A stretch of 64,000 nt of DNA from Diphasiastrum complanatum (lineage: Eukaryota; Streptophyta; Lycopodiopsida; Lycopodiales; Lycopodiaceae), in NCBI GenBank assembly GCA_029204225.1, contig CM055103.1, positions 45,442,880 to 45,506,879 on the forward strand, written 5' to 3'. Below are positions 46,743-58,374 of the stretch, one piece after another. A model generated the notes under the pieces. It saw only the letters and a program-made list of their open reading frames with translations, made no database searches and was not told the DNA's origin. Position 1 is the stretch's first letter. Every line of letters begins with the position of its first letter. A program made the translations under genes and the position numbers.

Positions 46743-47352
46743 TCAACTACTATCTAGGATTGGATTTCTCCTTGCCTGACAGTTAGATGTAGTGACATAA
46801 GCAGCTTCAATAATCATGGCTCTAGATACCGCTTCTTCAAAAGAGGAGACTCCAGATTGGCGTACCACTAATTGTATATTCGGTTGTAAGCCCCTTATGA
46901 AAAAGGTGAGCACCAATTGAGATGATACCTTTGTCATTGTGTGTTCTTGTGGTGACTGCGCTTGAGTTTCAACAGTTTTCAAGGGTAGGAGAGGCGGATC
47001 TCTTGCCGCACTCCTTCCACTATTTGTGGTTGGGCTTGGTTCTCTAGACAGTAGACTGGTTTTATACAATGAAATTTCTATAGCCAGCTCTAGCTCTGTG
47101 TATGAGAATCCATCTAGATCCAATTGCAGGTCCTCAGCTGGTTGTGGTCCAATCTGTGGTTCGATCAAGAGATCTTCTATTATGACGTGTATTTCCTCAA
47201 AGTCTAGGTCTGTTGGGGTAATATCATCTTTTTCAACCACATCCTCATCAAAGATTTCTAAAAACGTGTTGATGGTCTCGGCAAGGTCCTCTTCAGTTTT
47301 AACTTGCCAATGAGATTCATAACTCCATGAGTATATCTTATGAGCAATTTGT
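46743..47352 (-). pseudogene. Retrotransposon gag-like ORF (Ty3 type, tentative)
   Basis: The minus-strand frame is open from about 47352 to the TGA at 46743. No ATG is available at its start; an open stretch with QIAHKIYSWSYESHWQVKTE precedes the part beginning VVEKDD. Near the C-terminus LVLTFFIRGLQPNIQLVVRQ followed by VSSFEEAVSRAMIIEAAYV resembles the conserved end of the Retrotrans_gag domain (F-x-x-GL-x-P and an EAV-x-x-A helix). Zinc knuckles were not seen. The missing start and the TGA suggest a degraded copy. Confidence 0.55.
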
Positions 47353-48035
47353 TATCTTTTTCCCAAATAAATTTTTTCTAAAAACTCTTGTCAAGAAGCT
47401 AATTTCTCAAAATTGAACTAGAGGCTTACTTCAATTGATCCCAAGTAGTTATTGTATCTTGATCAAGTTGTGAATATTGTGTTCAAGGCTACTTTTGTAA
47501 TTACACTCTTGGTAAACTTCTCAGCTTGTCATTCTTATGGCTCTCTTGATTAACAATGACAATTGACCCTCTCAAATCACAAAATATGATTGTCCACATC
47601 TTTGGAGAAGGAATCTTAAAATAATCATATCTAGTTTTATTGGTGATAGCACTAGCAATGCCATGGCTACTAAAGTATCTTTCAAAAGAGCACTTCATGA
47701 CAAATTATTAGATAGTGATCTCTCGATAGTGCCAAGGGGAAATCTAGGAGGAGATATTAAATGATTTTTGACCATTAGAACATCACACTACAATTGTGAA
47801 TCTTTAACTACTCACTTTATAAAGAAAACACTTTCCTATATGCACTCCACTGCAATGATGCCAAAAGAATGAATGTTCAATATAATAGCATAGGTCATAA
47901 ACTATCAAAGTGGTATTGTAGAATAGAAATAAGTAACATCAGGTTAAATGGAATAGATAGCTATGGCGGCTTGAGCTCCCCCCTCCATTAGCACTCTCGA
48001 ATCAACGCACGTGTTGAACCGAAATCAGGTTCAAT
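47353..48035. other. No gene recognised
   Basis: AT-rich, with no recognisable domain. A GC-richer stretch at 47960-48035, just before the next ORF, includes CACGTG. Confidence 0.3.
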
Positions 48036-49092
48036 ATGGCTAGTCCTTCAAGGCCCTCAAACGACAAAGTTCTAGATTTTTTGAATGCCAGTAACATTCC
48101 ATCTGAGAAATTGGAGTATTTTTCAACTATTCTTTTTGCACCTTTTGATATCGATAAGCTAGTTTATGAGAATCATTATAAATCACTTTCTCTCCTTGAT
48201 AATTTTTCTCAGATTATTACTACTCCTGTTAGGGATACAGATAGTTTTTGTTTCGTTCGTTTCATGACCTTGTACTTCCCAACCATCTTCTAAGCACAAA
48301 TATTATAGAAAGTACGCTAACCTGCATGAACATTTTAAGAGAAATATATATTGCGATATCTACAATCGCCTTCTAATCAAAGGTATGACATTTGTCTTTT
48401 ATATATATGTAGAAATTCCAGATGATGAGTCTGTTGTATCTTCTGTTGTTCCCATGATTGAAGCATCTGCATCTGCTCCAGATGATGTAGATGAAACAGA
48501 TAATGATATAGGGGTTGAAGCTGAAGCATCCATGGCTTTAGATTATGAGCAAACTCTCCCTCATTCTATAATCCTCTCTGACTCTCCTCCAACTGTAACT
48601 CCCATTAATCCATTAATTCTACTCGATGTTCCCGTATACTTTATAAATAATGATAGTTATATTTCTTTTAATGATATAGAAGATGTTTTGAATATGAGAG
48701 AGGATGAGGTCCTCTCAATTTTTGCACAACATTTATCAGCATTTTTAACATTATTGATTACGAAATCTGGCAAGGAGGCATTGGAGGCCATAATATCTCT
48801 TTCTCATTATTTGAAAAACTTTTAAAATAATGAGATTTGCATATATCATTCATCTTTTAATCCATATGTTGCCACTATCATTATGGCCATCAAGTCATTA
48901 TCTATTAGTTTAAGAGGCCATACTTACGCTAGAGGAACATATAAAATAGTTTTTGTGAAAAGGGATTTGGCCATTAAAATATTGGGTTATACTGTACATA
49001 CTAATTGTATACTTACAATTGCATTTTCTTCCATCATTTGGATTCAAATCCTGAATGTTGAGCTCTTTGTGAAGATAAGCATGTTGAACTAA
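48036..49092 (+). pseudogene. Decayed gene of unknown function
   Basis: A plus-strand ORF starts at ATG 48036 (MASPSRPSNDKVLDFLNASN). Near 48275 a shift of frame carries it, via SSKHKYYRKYANLHEHF, into the frame open to a TAA at 48825. That same frame then stays open to 49092. The middle part is acidic (DDVDETDNDIGVEAEAS). Together the pieces give about 350 codons broken by one frameshift and one stop. I know no matching family. It might be the gag or an accessory ORF of a retroelement, or a degraded host gene. Confidence 0.45.
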
Positions 49093-49797
<705 letters not shown>

Positions 49798-50117
49798 GTT
49801 TAAAGAGGGTTTCGGCAGCTATGGCCACCGTACTTCAGTCTCTTCTAGCTCCCAATGTGGTCTGTGGCTGATCGTGGCTACTTGTAGGTAGATTGGCTTC
49901 ACTAGGGTGCTTGTAAATCATAATATGGTTTTAGCTTTTTGGAGCAAAATTCAATCTATTTATGAGATTCTTCTTGCATATTTTCACCTCCCTAAGGTCA
50001 TCCTTGTCATGGCCCTAATGGGGGTTTGGACCATTAGGGGGTGCCTTGGCGGACTTAGCCTGGATAGTAGCCGAGTAGGACCATGGGGTCATGTGACCAC
50101 CTCTGCATGCGGTATTA

Positions 50118-50307
50118 GCATGTGTGTTGCATCCTAGTATGGGATAGGATGTACTTGCATTGTGCTATTGCATGGTCTTAGCTACTATGCGGTAGCTAAG
50201 ACCATGCAATAGCACAATGCAAGTACATCCTATCCCATAGTAGCTAAGACCATGCAATAGCACAATGCAAGTACATCCTATCCCATACTAGCAAACAACA
50301 CACATGC
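50118..50307. repeat. Perfect foldback with tandem third arm
   Basis: Arm 1 (50138-50185) is the exact reverse complement of arm 2 (50192-50239), 48 bp each, with a 6-base loop TATGCG. A third copy identical to arm 2 follows at once (50240-50287). Outer flanks 50118-50129 (GCATGTGTGTTG) and 50296-50307 (CAACACACATGC) are also inverted. A transcript would form a perfect 48-bp stem. Confidence 0.96.
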
Positions 50308-51325
50308 TCAGCTGAAATTTATGGCATGCCAAACGGTGCAGTATCCACTGCAAAAAAAATTTGATTTTCTTCGGAAGTTCTTGGCTTTCCACCAACAAGC
50401 TTACTTCTATAGTGTTTCACGTAAAATTCGCTCAAATTCACTGCTTTGAAAAGTTGCAAAGTTCTTCCCTTCTAAGAATCTATGGACAGTCTCAAGTGTC
50501 AAATCTGTCATTCCAATGATGATTTTCCCAGCAACCAAACTCACCGCGAGCAGCCATTCACAGCTTTGATACCAAGTTCACTATTCTAGATTGACAGAAT
50601 CACACAACCACAAAGAAAACATTGTCTACTAGCAAATCCCCCCACCCAGCTATATTAAATTATATGCAATAGAGAAAGAGTACAATATACAAAAACACTA
50701 GGCTTGATAAAGATTAGCCCAACCGTATAGAATCTTGGAGAGAGAAAAAGAACCATAAAGATAAACGGGTAAGGATTGCATTTTAAACTCTAGCTTAATC
50801 TCACAAGAGGAGAGAGAAGACTAGATTCTGAAAATAGAAATCTCAAGGGTGCCACCAATTCAGAGCTAAAGAGTTGTCAATTACTCAATGTAAAGCACCT
50901 CCTATAGTAGTGAGGTTGCCCTAATGTCACTAATTGGCCCAACTGAATCTTGTCCATCCACTCCATATTCAAATCAATCTCCTCCCTTGATCAAGATCAA
51001 TGGTAATGAGACAATCTTGACTAATTTCAAGGCTGTATGTTTCTCTTACACATTAGACCAATAATAAACAAGTGTTTATGCCTCACTTGGAGATTTATGC
51101 ACGACATGCTTTAAATGAGCAACTAGAGTTTGGCCTCCAACAATGGGCCTAGTTATAATTAACTAGTTTTGACACATTATGCCTTACATGGGTCAAGATC
51201 AAAGGCATTACACATCATAATGCCTAGGGTGTTTAAACACAAAATAATGTGTGTGTTTAGCGACATGTCAAAGTAGGAAATGATACAAGATGAGTCTTCT
51301 TGTCAAGTCATTATAGGGGCGAGCA
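50288..51325. other. No gene; possible decayed LTR end
   Basis: GCTTTGATACCA at about 50561-50572 is the reverse complement of a tRNA-iMet-like PBS (TGGTATCAAAGC), and the following 700 bp are AT-rich with GAGAGA tracts as in LTRs. No CA end abuts the site and no second copy was seen, so this is tentative. Confidence 0.35.
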
Positions 51326-51386
51326 AGCTCAGTTGTTAGCTTGGCATCCAAAGTTTCTTTGGTCCCATGAGCTTCAATCTCGGCCC
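51326..51386 (+). repeat. tRNA-derived SINE 5' part
   Basis: AAGCTCAGTTGT matches the pol III box A consensus well, and GAGCTTCAATCTC about 45 bp later is a decayed box B. The intervening TTAGCTTGGCATCCAAAGTT and TTCTTTGGTCCCA are nearly identical to the minus strand at 60419-60470, so two copies of one SINE family are present. Confidence 0.65.
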
Positions 51387-52302
51387 TTGGAAACGAAGAT
51401 GCATTATAGGGATGAGCAGAGAGATCAAGCCATTACTAATTGCAACATGACAAGTCAACCAGAGGACTCACCATTATTTTTTTATAATGTGCCAATAAAC
51501 ATGGATCCACCTTAATGTGTGTTGCAAAAATATTACTGTAAAATTACGTTGAGTTGAAGAATAGACGATAGAGGTTAGTAGGTTCCATCTAAGAGAATTT
51601 TCTACTTTTTGTTTCCACATAAGGTCACTATGAGAGAGGATGAGCCAATGGTTTCTCTAGCATGATAATCTTACTCTCAAAACTATGATGGACTCACGAA
51701 TTTCATTAGAGGACATATTTTTTAGGTTCCATCCAAGAAGGGCTTTGTGTTTCTCGATTCCATCCATAATTAAAGCTATGAATTTTCAAGATTCCATCTA
51801 TATTGAGGGTTTCTTGTTTATAGGGCTAAATATTATAGCCAATCAGACGTTAATGGCATGCTTGGCTGATTTTGCCAAAATTAAGGATGCTTACTTGGCA
51901 CATTTATAGTTGGAATTAGCTAGACAAAAGAGGCCCATTTTGGTCTGCATTAGTGTACCATTCTTCATGCAAAATGGATAGTGCATTTGCCATTAATGTA
52001 ACGAAACTGGCAAGCTTGCACCCCATTAAGAATTCTAATTGGCCATAGTTTCAAACATGCCATAAAGGCCTTTTTCTACCAATATCTTGTATTGTCTTCG
52101 GATCATTAGTGTGTGCAATAGACTATCCATCATTGGTTGTCAAAATGTATATTCCACTAGTTTTAAAAAAAAAAAACAGCAAAAAAAAAAAAAACAAATC
52201 CACACCTTGCATTACATCATAGAAGCATCTATCCCCCTTGACCCTTCCACCATAGGAGGCGGCTGCCCGAGGAGGTAACCGATATAACAGTATAATTGTG
52301 GA
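51387..52302. other. No gene recognised
   Basis: No domain seen. A-rich runs at about 52167-52195 may be a retroposon tail. Confidence 0.3.
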
Positions 52303-52530
52303 GTTGTTTCTCGAGTGATTCTGAACCACTCTCGTGGCGCCCAATACCCCCCATGAGGACATACAAGAGAAACATTGAGGATGCTGACTAGGAAGAAAAT
52401 CTTTGTAACTAAAGTGGGAGTTGCTTCCTCGTGGTTTTGAATCACTCTAGTACGGCAATGCGGACACCCCCCATGAGGACATACAAGAGAAATAACTATG
52501 CTAACTAGGAAGAGCTATAACTAAAGTGGG
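52290..52530. repeat. 120-bp tandem duplication upstream of oleosin
   Basis: CCCCCCATGAGGACATACAA occurs at about 52348 and again at 52468, and the surrounding 120 bp (TTGTTTCTCGAGTGATTCTG... and GTAACTAAAGTGGGA) is repeated with moderate divergence. Confidence 0.85.
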
Positions 52531-52569
52531 ATGAAGGTGCAAGGTGGAAAGCTAAGTTTGATGACACAC

Positions 52570-52882
52570 GCATCCAAGCCGATGCATGTATGACAAGTGG
52601 CAAGCCTCCCCCCATGCACGACGACGTTGCTATATCACTCGTCGTCTTCTCTTCTCCTTTGCTCCACTACAAAAACGCGAGCATTCTCGGTTTCTGTTCC
52701 GATCGCTTGTATTTTATGCAGAGGAGGAGCGATAGATCGATCGATCGAGCAAGGAAGAAAGAGCAAAGAAAGAAGAAGGCGAGCTGGGGGGTGTTGAAGC
52801 AAAGCCGATCAGGAGGATTCTGAGTGGGGCAAGGAACAATCGGTCCCAGAAGCGGCAAGCAGCAGCAGTTGAACATAAGGTG
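52570..52882 (+). promoter_or_regulatory. Oleosin promoter and 5' leader
   Basis: A TATATC stretch at 52631 is the best TATA candidate. Two RY-type cores lie just upstream: TGCATG at 52583-52588 and CATGCA at 52613-52618. RY motifs bind the B3 factors (ABI3/LEC2/FUS3 type) that control oil-body genes. The leader would be about 220 bp. Confidence 0.55.
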
Positions 52883-53461
52883 ATGTCTAATCAGGACAAG
52901 AGGGTCGGTGAGAGGGCGTCCGAGGGCCTTCAGAGAACAGGTGAGAAGGTGCAAGGAGGAGTCCAGAAGGGAGCGCAGAGGGTGATGGGAGATCAGCCCC
53001 AGAAGGTGAAGGAGCAAACAAAAGGGATGATGCAACAGATGAGGGACAAAGCTCCTCTTAACCGCAAACAGGTTCTTGGATTGATCACTCTGCTCACTGG
53101 TGGGACGGTGTTGTTCGTGGGTGGTGGGTTGGCGATAGCAGGAACTATCATCGCATTAATTATTGCAACGCCTATCCTTATATTGGCAAGTCCTGTGTTG
53201 ATACCAATTGGGATTACTTTGTTCTTAGGAACAGCAGGCCTTTTGACAGCGGGAGCTACTGTTCTTGCCTTCCTGTATGCAGTTCGATGGATCTACCGGT
53301 ATTTTACAGGACGACAGCCGATTCGACAGGATGAACTCGAAGCAGCCCGCCAACGGCTGATTGAGACTGCCAGTCAGGTGCAGGAAAGAGCTCGTGAGTA
53401 TGGATCAAACGTCAGTGGTCTTCTACAGTCGGGATCTAAAGAGGCAGCTCCAGGAGCCTAA
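52883..53461 (+). CDS. Oleosin, lipid-droplet coat protein
   Basis: An intact intronless gene of 192 codons; I start it at the ATG at 52883 because the codon before it is a GTG. Oleosins sit in the monolayer of lipid droplets and keep them from fusing. Residues 1-60 are hydrophilic and Gln/Lys-rich, about 64-135 form the long uncharged hairpin, and residues 97-108 are the proline knot, P-x5-SP-x3-P (PILILASPVLIP), intact. A short amphipathic stretch (WIYRYFTG) and a charged C-terminal helix (ELEAARQRLIETASQVQERA) follow. The size fits the universal and seed-type classes; an insertion typical of high-molecular-weight seed oleosins is not evident. Expression would be expected in oil-storing tissue such as seeds, spores or pollen. 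Confidence 0.97.
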   Translation: MSNQDKRVGERASEGLQRTGEKVQGGVQKGAQRVMGDQPQKVKEQTKGMMQQMRDKAPLNRKQVLGLITLLTGGTVLFVGGGLAIAGTIIALIIATPILILASPVLIPIGITLFLGTAGLLTAGATVLAFLYAVRWIYRYFTGRQPIRQDELEAARQRLIETASQVQERAREYGSNVSGLLQSGSKEAAPGA

Positions 53462-54000
53462 GTTCGAAACTATGTTGATGACAATCCAGTTGTGGTTTGT
53501 GGTTGTTGTAGTGAGTATATGTAGCTTAGGGATCTCAAAAGCTGAAGTTTAAAAGTAACACAGATGGAAGTGATGTAAGAAGAATGCTGAGATTTGGGCT
53601 GTTATTCAACTCCTAGGATGTGGTGAAAGTGCATTTGGATGATTTCGGTGTTTTAGACGTCTTAACATCGGTTATTAATCCTGGGTCTCATGTATAAACT
53701 GATACGGTTTCGAATGAATGTATCGATTAAACATTCGATAATGTACAGAGTTTTATGCTGGTAAAGGTCAGGAGCACTGAGACTAATCTTTTTGAGTCGT
53801 CGTTTTAACTTCTCTCTAAGTTCTGAGCTAGTTGTTTATTTTCGGAAGCTATGTACGAAGCTTATGTTAATTCTTTCAAGCCGAGCAATACTCTTGAGAT
53901 GCCAAGGTATGTATGGAGCTTTTGAATGGGTTTAAGGTCTGTATATAGTGAACTGGTGTAACTGGTTTACATTGTCTCCTATCAATAATAAAGCAAAGTT
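53462..54000 (+). other. Oleosin 3' untranslated region
   Basis: The sequence after the stop runs without other features to AATAAA at 53987-53992, a likely poly(A) signal. This gives a long 3' UTR of about 540-560 bases if no earlier site is used. Confidence 0.6.
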
Positions 54001-54045
54001 GTATATGCAATTGTTTTTTTTATCTTTTATTAATGACCATCCAAA

Positions 54046-54068
54046 CCCCCCCCCCCCCCCCCCCCCCC
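54046..54068. repeat. Poly(C) tract, 23 C
   Basis: An uninterrupted run of 23 C about 50 bp after the oleosin poly(A) signal. A second run of 15 C is at 54471-54485. Confidence 0.95.
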
Positions 54069-54085
54069 ATTTGTATGACAATGGT

Positions 54086-56379
54086 TTATTTGACTGTGTT
54101 ATAGTATGATGGGAGTTGGAAGATGAGGATGATTCATAAAACAGCTTCTAAAAATTTATCTTCGTTGTTCTCAATTTGACATCAAATATTGCCTTAGTAC
54201 AGCTTTTGAAGAAGGTTTCATTGCTTATGAAAAATATATTGAAATTGTGTAATAAGTGAAAATACTTTATGTGAAAGGGGGTTAATGAACATCATTTCTT
54301 ATTAGAGGCATTTTCTACCATAATCGTTTGTGAGTAGTCTCTATTACATTTTTATGAATCAAATTTAAAATAATGTAATCTTAATGTACTTCGTTTTCTT
54401 TGACAACTAATGAATACATGTTGTATGGCCCTTGACTATTAAACATGAGGTTGTGGGTTGAATATCCTATCCCCCCCCCCCCCCCAAAATCGACATTAAT
54501 CAAAAAACACACTCTTTTTAGATTGAGTGATAGTTTTATTGATAGAAACTATAGACTAGATTGTTTAATTTGAATCAACAACAAATGTAGAGCCCTTCAA
54601 CTCTATTAAGATTTTGTAAATAGTTGAATAGTTAGTTTTAATGTGTAGTTATAGTAGTCATTGATGACTTTTGATTGATGAATATATGATGTGTTGCTTT
54701 CTTCTTTTACATTGGAAAATATATGGTAAATTAATCAATATAATAGATAGCTTTTAAGAGAAATTTTTGTAATCTCTTGAAGACTTGTATTTTGAAAAGT
54801 ATTCATGACTATGTTCTCAAGTGTTGTGATAATGTATATGATTACATAGTACGTCTGCGTGAATATATATGTAGTAAAATTTCACTTTTGTATGGGTGTT
54901 TTATTTCCAAATGTCTTCTATCTAGAAGAATTTAGAAAAAGTTGTGCAACATGGAGCAAGAAATAAGGTCATATATTCCTCACTATTTTTTCTCTACATA
55001 CTCCATTGTTCACTTGATTGGTATCTTTACATGGAGAATTTAGTGAAAGTTTCTTTGATTATACTATGTATCATGTTTGTTTAGATATAGGATAGGATTT
55101 GTACCTATATAGGATTTAATTTAGTATTTCAATACAAATTTTACATTGAGAGAAATAAACCACTCCTTTGAGTTTGAGTATTGAGGAGTTAACTTGGGAA
55201 GTTTGTAATCATATTTAATTGAGAATAACTATATTCAATTTTCTCCCTAAAATTGGAAATTTGGATTTTATAATAATAATTAGAATGAATAGGAGCGGGG
55301 TGGAGATGAAATAATTGAAGGAATTAAATCATACCAATGTATATAGTGGAAAAATATAATTGTCAACATACAATTGTATTCACAACATTTTACCATACGC
55401 TAATTTCTGGGGGAATTATATCTACAATATGACGTTTTTCTTTTTTATTAGATATAAAGAAGTCAATAACAACCAAAGTTGATCAAGTCCTTTTCATAGA
55501 AGGGGGGATTGGTCAATACATCACAAAAGTAGGATTATTGGCACACCTTGCAAGGGCTAGTTCCATAAATGCCAAGTAGCCCAATGATAGTATTTAACTA
55601 ACGAGCTCTAGTAAATGCATAGCAAATTGAAAACACATAGTAGCCAACCTCAAAAAATTGTATGGTTTTGTATGTCCAAATCTTCCATAGCATAGACAGA
55701 TAGCTTACATACATGGCATAAGGTGAGTGAAGTCCTAGCAATGTGAGTCACCTAACAATATGGAGCAAAGTGTGAGTTGGGGTGAAGTTATCTAATGGCT
55801 AAGCAAATGTGCAAAGTCCACCCATAGACGGTTGTTGTAGTGCAAGAACAAAGTGTGCAATAGTCTCTTCAGGCAATTGCCAAAGAGAGAAAAGGCTATT
55901 AGTAAAGAAAGGCTACTTTATACAGAAGGGGTGTGATTCAAAAATACTGTGGAAAGCAAGATAGTGAAGCGAGCTTGACCTATGTGGATGGAGCGGATGA
56001 TGAAGAACCTGTTGCACCAAATCATAAGAGGGGTTTAGACATAGACCAACAAACACATATCAAATGGAGTTGAAATAAAGCGAGAGGAATGAGCTATAAG
56101 GTGGGTCACATGATATTTAAGAAGGAAAGGTTGGACAGCAGGCTTCCAGCCTGCTAGTGGAGGAAATTAGTTTGAAGCAAGGTGGATGCCGCAGCCCGAA
56201 AAGGTAAGGTCAAGTAAAGTGTGTTCATTAACAAACAAGCTAGCATGAGGTAAGAGTCAGCAAGGAGGGGCATGGATGAGTTGTTGGATAGCTATAAGGC
56301 CCTTGCTTACTGTCAAACAAAGCCTGGGGTGGGATAGAAACTAGGAGAAAGGGGGAAAAGGGAGGAGGTGAAGATGGGT
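54086..56379. other. No gene recognised
   Basis: AT-rich intergenic sequence. GTGGGTTGAATATCC near 54453 looks like a decayed box B before the second C run. No domain seen. Confidence 0.3.
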
Positions 56380-58370
56380 TCATTGAAAAGAAGGGGAGCA
56401 TGGATCAAGTAATGAAAAGGGAAAAGAGAGGCAACATGCCAGATTTTTAAGGATGAAGGACCCCTTCAAGTGAAAGGAGTCCTGAAAGTTGAGAAGTTTT
56501 GCAATAGGGGGCGGAAGGTGAAGAAGAGGAGGAGGATCTACAACCAAAGACGTGTGATAGATGAGAAGAAAGTGCCAATGATGCGAATGGTTGAGGAGAG
56601 AGGAGAGTTGGCGAGCGACAAGAGATTGATTTTTAAGAAGGGGGTCAAGAATGTCGAGGCCGCCATTGGCCATAGGGGCAGTGCAGAAACACCATGGCAA
56701 AAGTGGGTGTTTTCTCGTCCAAAGAGAATGGCAAAGCAACTAAGTAGTCGAGCCGAGGAGAGTAGGACTGTTAACAAAAACAAAAGGGAAGAAAATAGGA
56801 TAAGTGGCAAGGATGTGGTGGATGCCTAGGAAAGTGGTAGAATAACACATGTAGTGGGGATCCTAGAGATCTAGCTTGATGTGAAGGAGAAAGGTGGAGA
56901 CTGAAAGGAGCGCCCAAGAGATGGGTAATGGTTTCATGCAAAATGACCCAAAAGCCCAAGGAGGCCACCCAAGAAGGAACATGAGTGGCAACGATGTGAA
57001 GCCGTAGTTAACGAGAGAGCACGAACAGTAACAAAATTTGGAGAAGAAACGAAGAAGTTGACAAGCGTAACATCGTCAACAAAAAAGTGGTGAGAGAGAG
57101 GGTCCAAGAGCGAATGGATGGGGGTATTAGTGTGAGACATAGTAGCCTTGTGGAGAGCGTGAGAGAGAGGGGCTCAGTGGCAATCACAAAGAAGAGAGAA
57201 AAAAGTGGCTTCCTTGGCAGATGCCACACTAAAGAGAAAAAGGGACAAAGTGGCAGCCATTAAAAAGAAGCCTGGAGGAGGAGGAGAAATAGAGGGTTCA
57301 AAAGGTGGGTGGGGATGCCAAGGGACTTGCAAGAGCGGAAGATGTAGTCCCGGCCTATATAGTTGAAGGCCTTGTCCAAGTCAAGACAAAAGACCATTGA
57401 AGGAGTGGAAAAGTGGGACGAAGTATCAGTCATAGTCCAAACACTCATGATGAAATCCATGATGTTGCATTATTAGAAAAAACCAAATTTCTCACGCGAG
57501 ACGAGAGGGTTTAGATGGGGAAAGAGCACCAGGCCAATATCTTAGCAATAATCTTCTAGGTGGGCAAAATTTTGCCAAGATGAGCAGTCGAAGTTTCTTA
57601 GCCGAAATAAGCTCGATCAACCTCTCTGAGATGCGGGCCGACAAGGTGTCCAAGGAGGAGGCATGAAGGACTACGACAAGCAATCTCGAGTCAAGGTGGA
57701 GCCAGAACTTTATAAAAGAAACTTAGGGATAATTTCATCTAGATTTGGGTCTTGTTGAGAGACAAATCAAGAATGGCCGTGCAACGGGCATCTAAAGAAG
57801 AAGTGATCTTGGGAAGGAAAAAAAAAAAGGTGAACTTTGTGATGGAGAAGGAAGCTAGCTTGTCCTCATGCGGTGGGAAAGGAGAGCCATAAGGATTGTA
57901 AGTGAGAAAAAAGGCTTGGACCATTGTAGAGGAGTAGAAAAGAAAAGCTCAAGCATGAACAAAGGTAGTCTCATGCTTCTGATGAAGGGGTCGAAGAAAG
58001 AAAAGAAAAAGAGGAGCGTAGGTCTCGCTCCTTGAGTCAAATAAGCTTAGAGCATAACATGAGGCTGACTATGGCATGAGCATGAAAACAGAGAGGATGA
58101 ATTGGAAAAGGAGCTCAAAATCAACAAAATCATGGACATCATAGAAAAGCTGCTGAGGCTCAACAATACCAGCAAGAGAGAAGGAAAGGTGGCAAGTCTG
58201 TCCAACTCTGTGAGGTGAGCCACACTATCATCCAGCTTAGTGTAGCAAGTATTCCTATCCACCTTCAACCTTAGACCTAAGCACTTACAAAGCATCAAGA
58301 AATGAAGGATTCTGGAGCTACTCAACATATGACCAGTCATTGTGAGCATTTTCACTCCTATAAACAAATC
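56380..58370 (-). pseudogene. L1-type LINE, decayed RT
   Basis: On the minus strand, broken frames in order encode parts of a plant LINE ORF2. Around 57394-57310 VFCLDLDKAFNYIGRDYIFR and SLGIPTH correspond to RT block with LDLEKAFD. At 57083-57069 FFVDDV corresponds to the catalytic FADD. At about 56676-56620 PMANGGLDILDPLLKNQSLV corresponds to the conserved end of RT (P-K-x-x-GGLG). The part 57700-58370 probably holds the endonuclease-RT linker but is poorly conserved. Many frameshifts and stops; no zf-RVT end or poly(A) tail was placed. Confidence 0.75.
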
Positions 58371-58374
58371 CATT

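Noticed and set aside
50561-51290. LTR with reverse PBS (GCTTTGATACCA)
   Set aside because: The site matches only approximately, does not abut a CA end, and no partner LTR is visible; kept as a tentative note, not as an element.
52667-53035. Minus-strand frame over the oleosin start
   Set aside because: Shadow of the oleosin gene and its leader.
54400-54485. SINE-like sequence with box-B-like GTGGGTTGAATATCC
   Set aside because: No box A at the right distance and no second copy, so it is noted only in the region entry.
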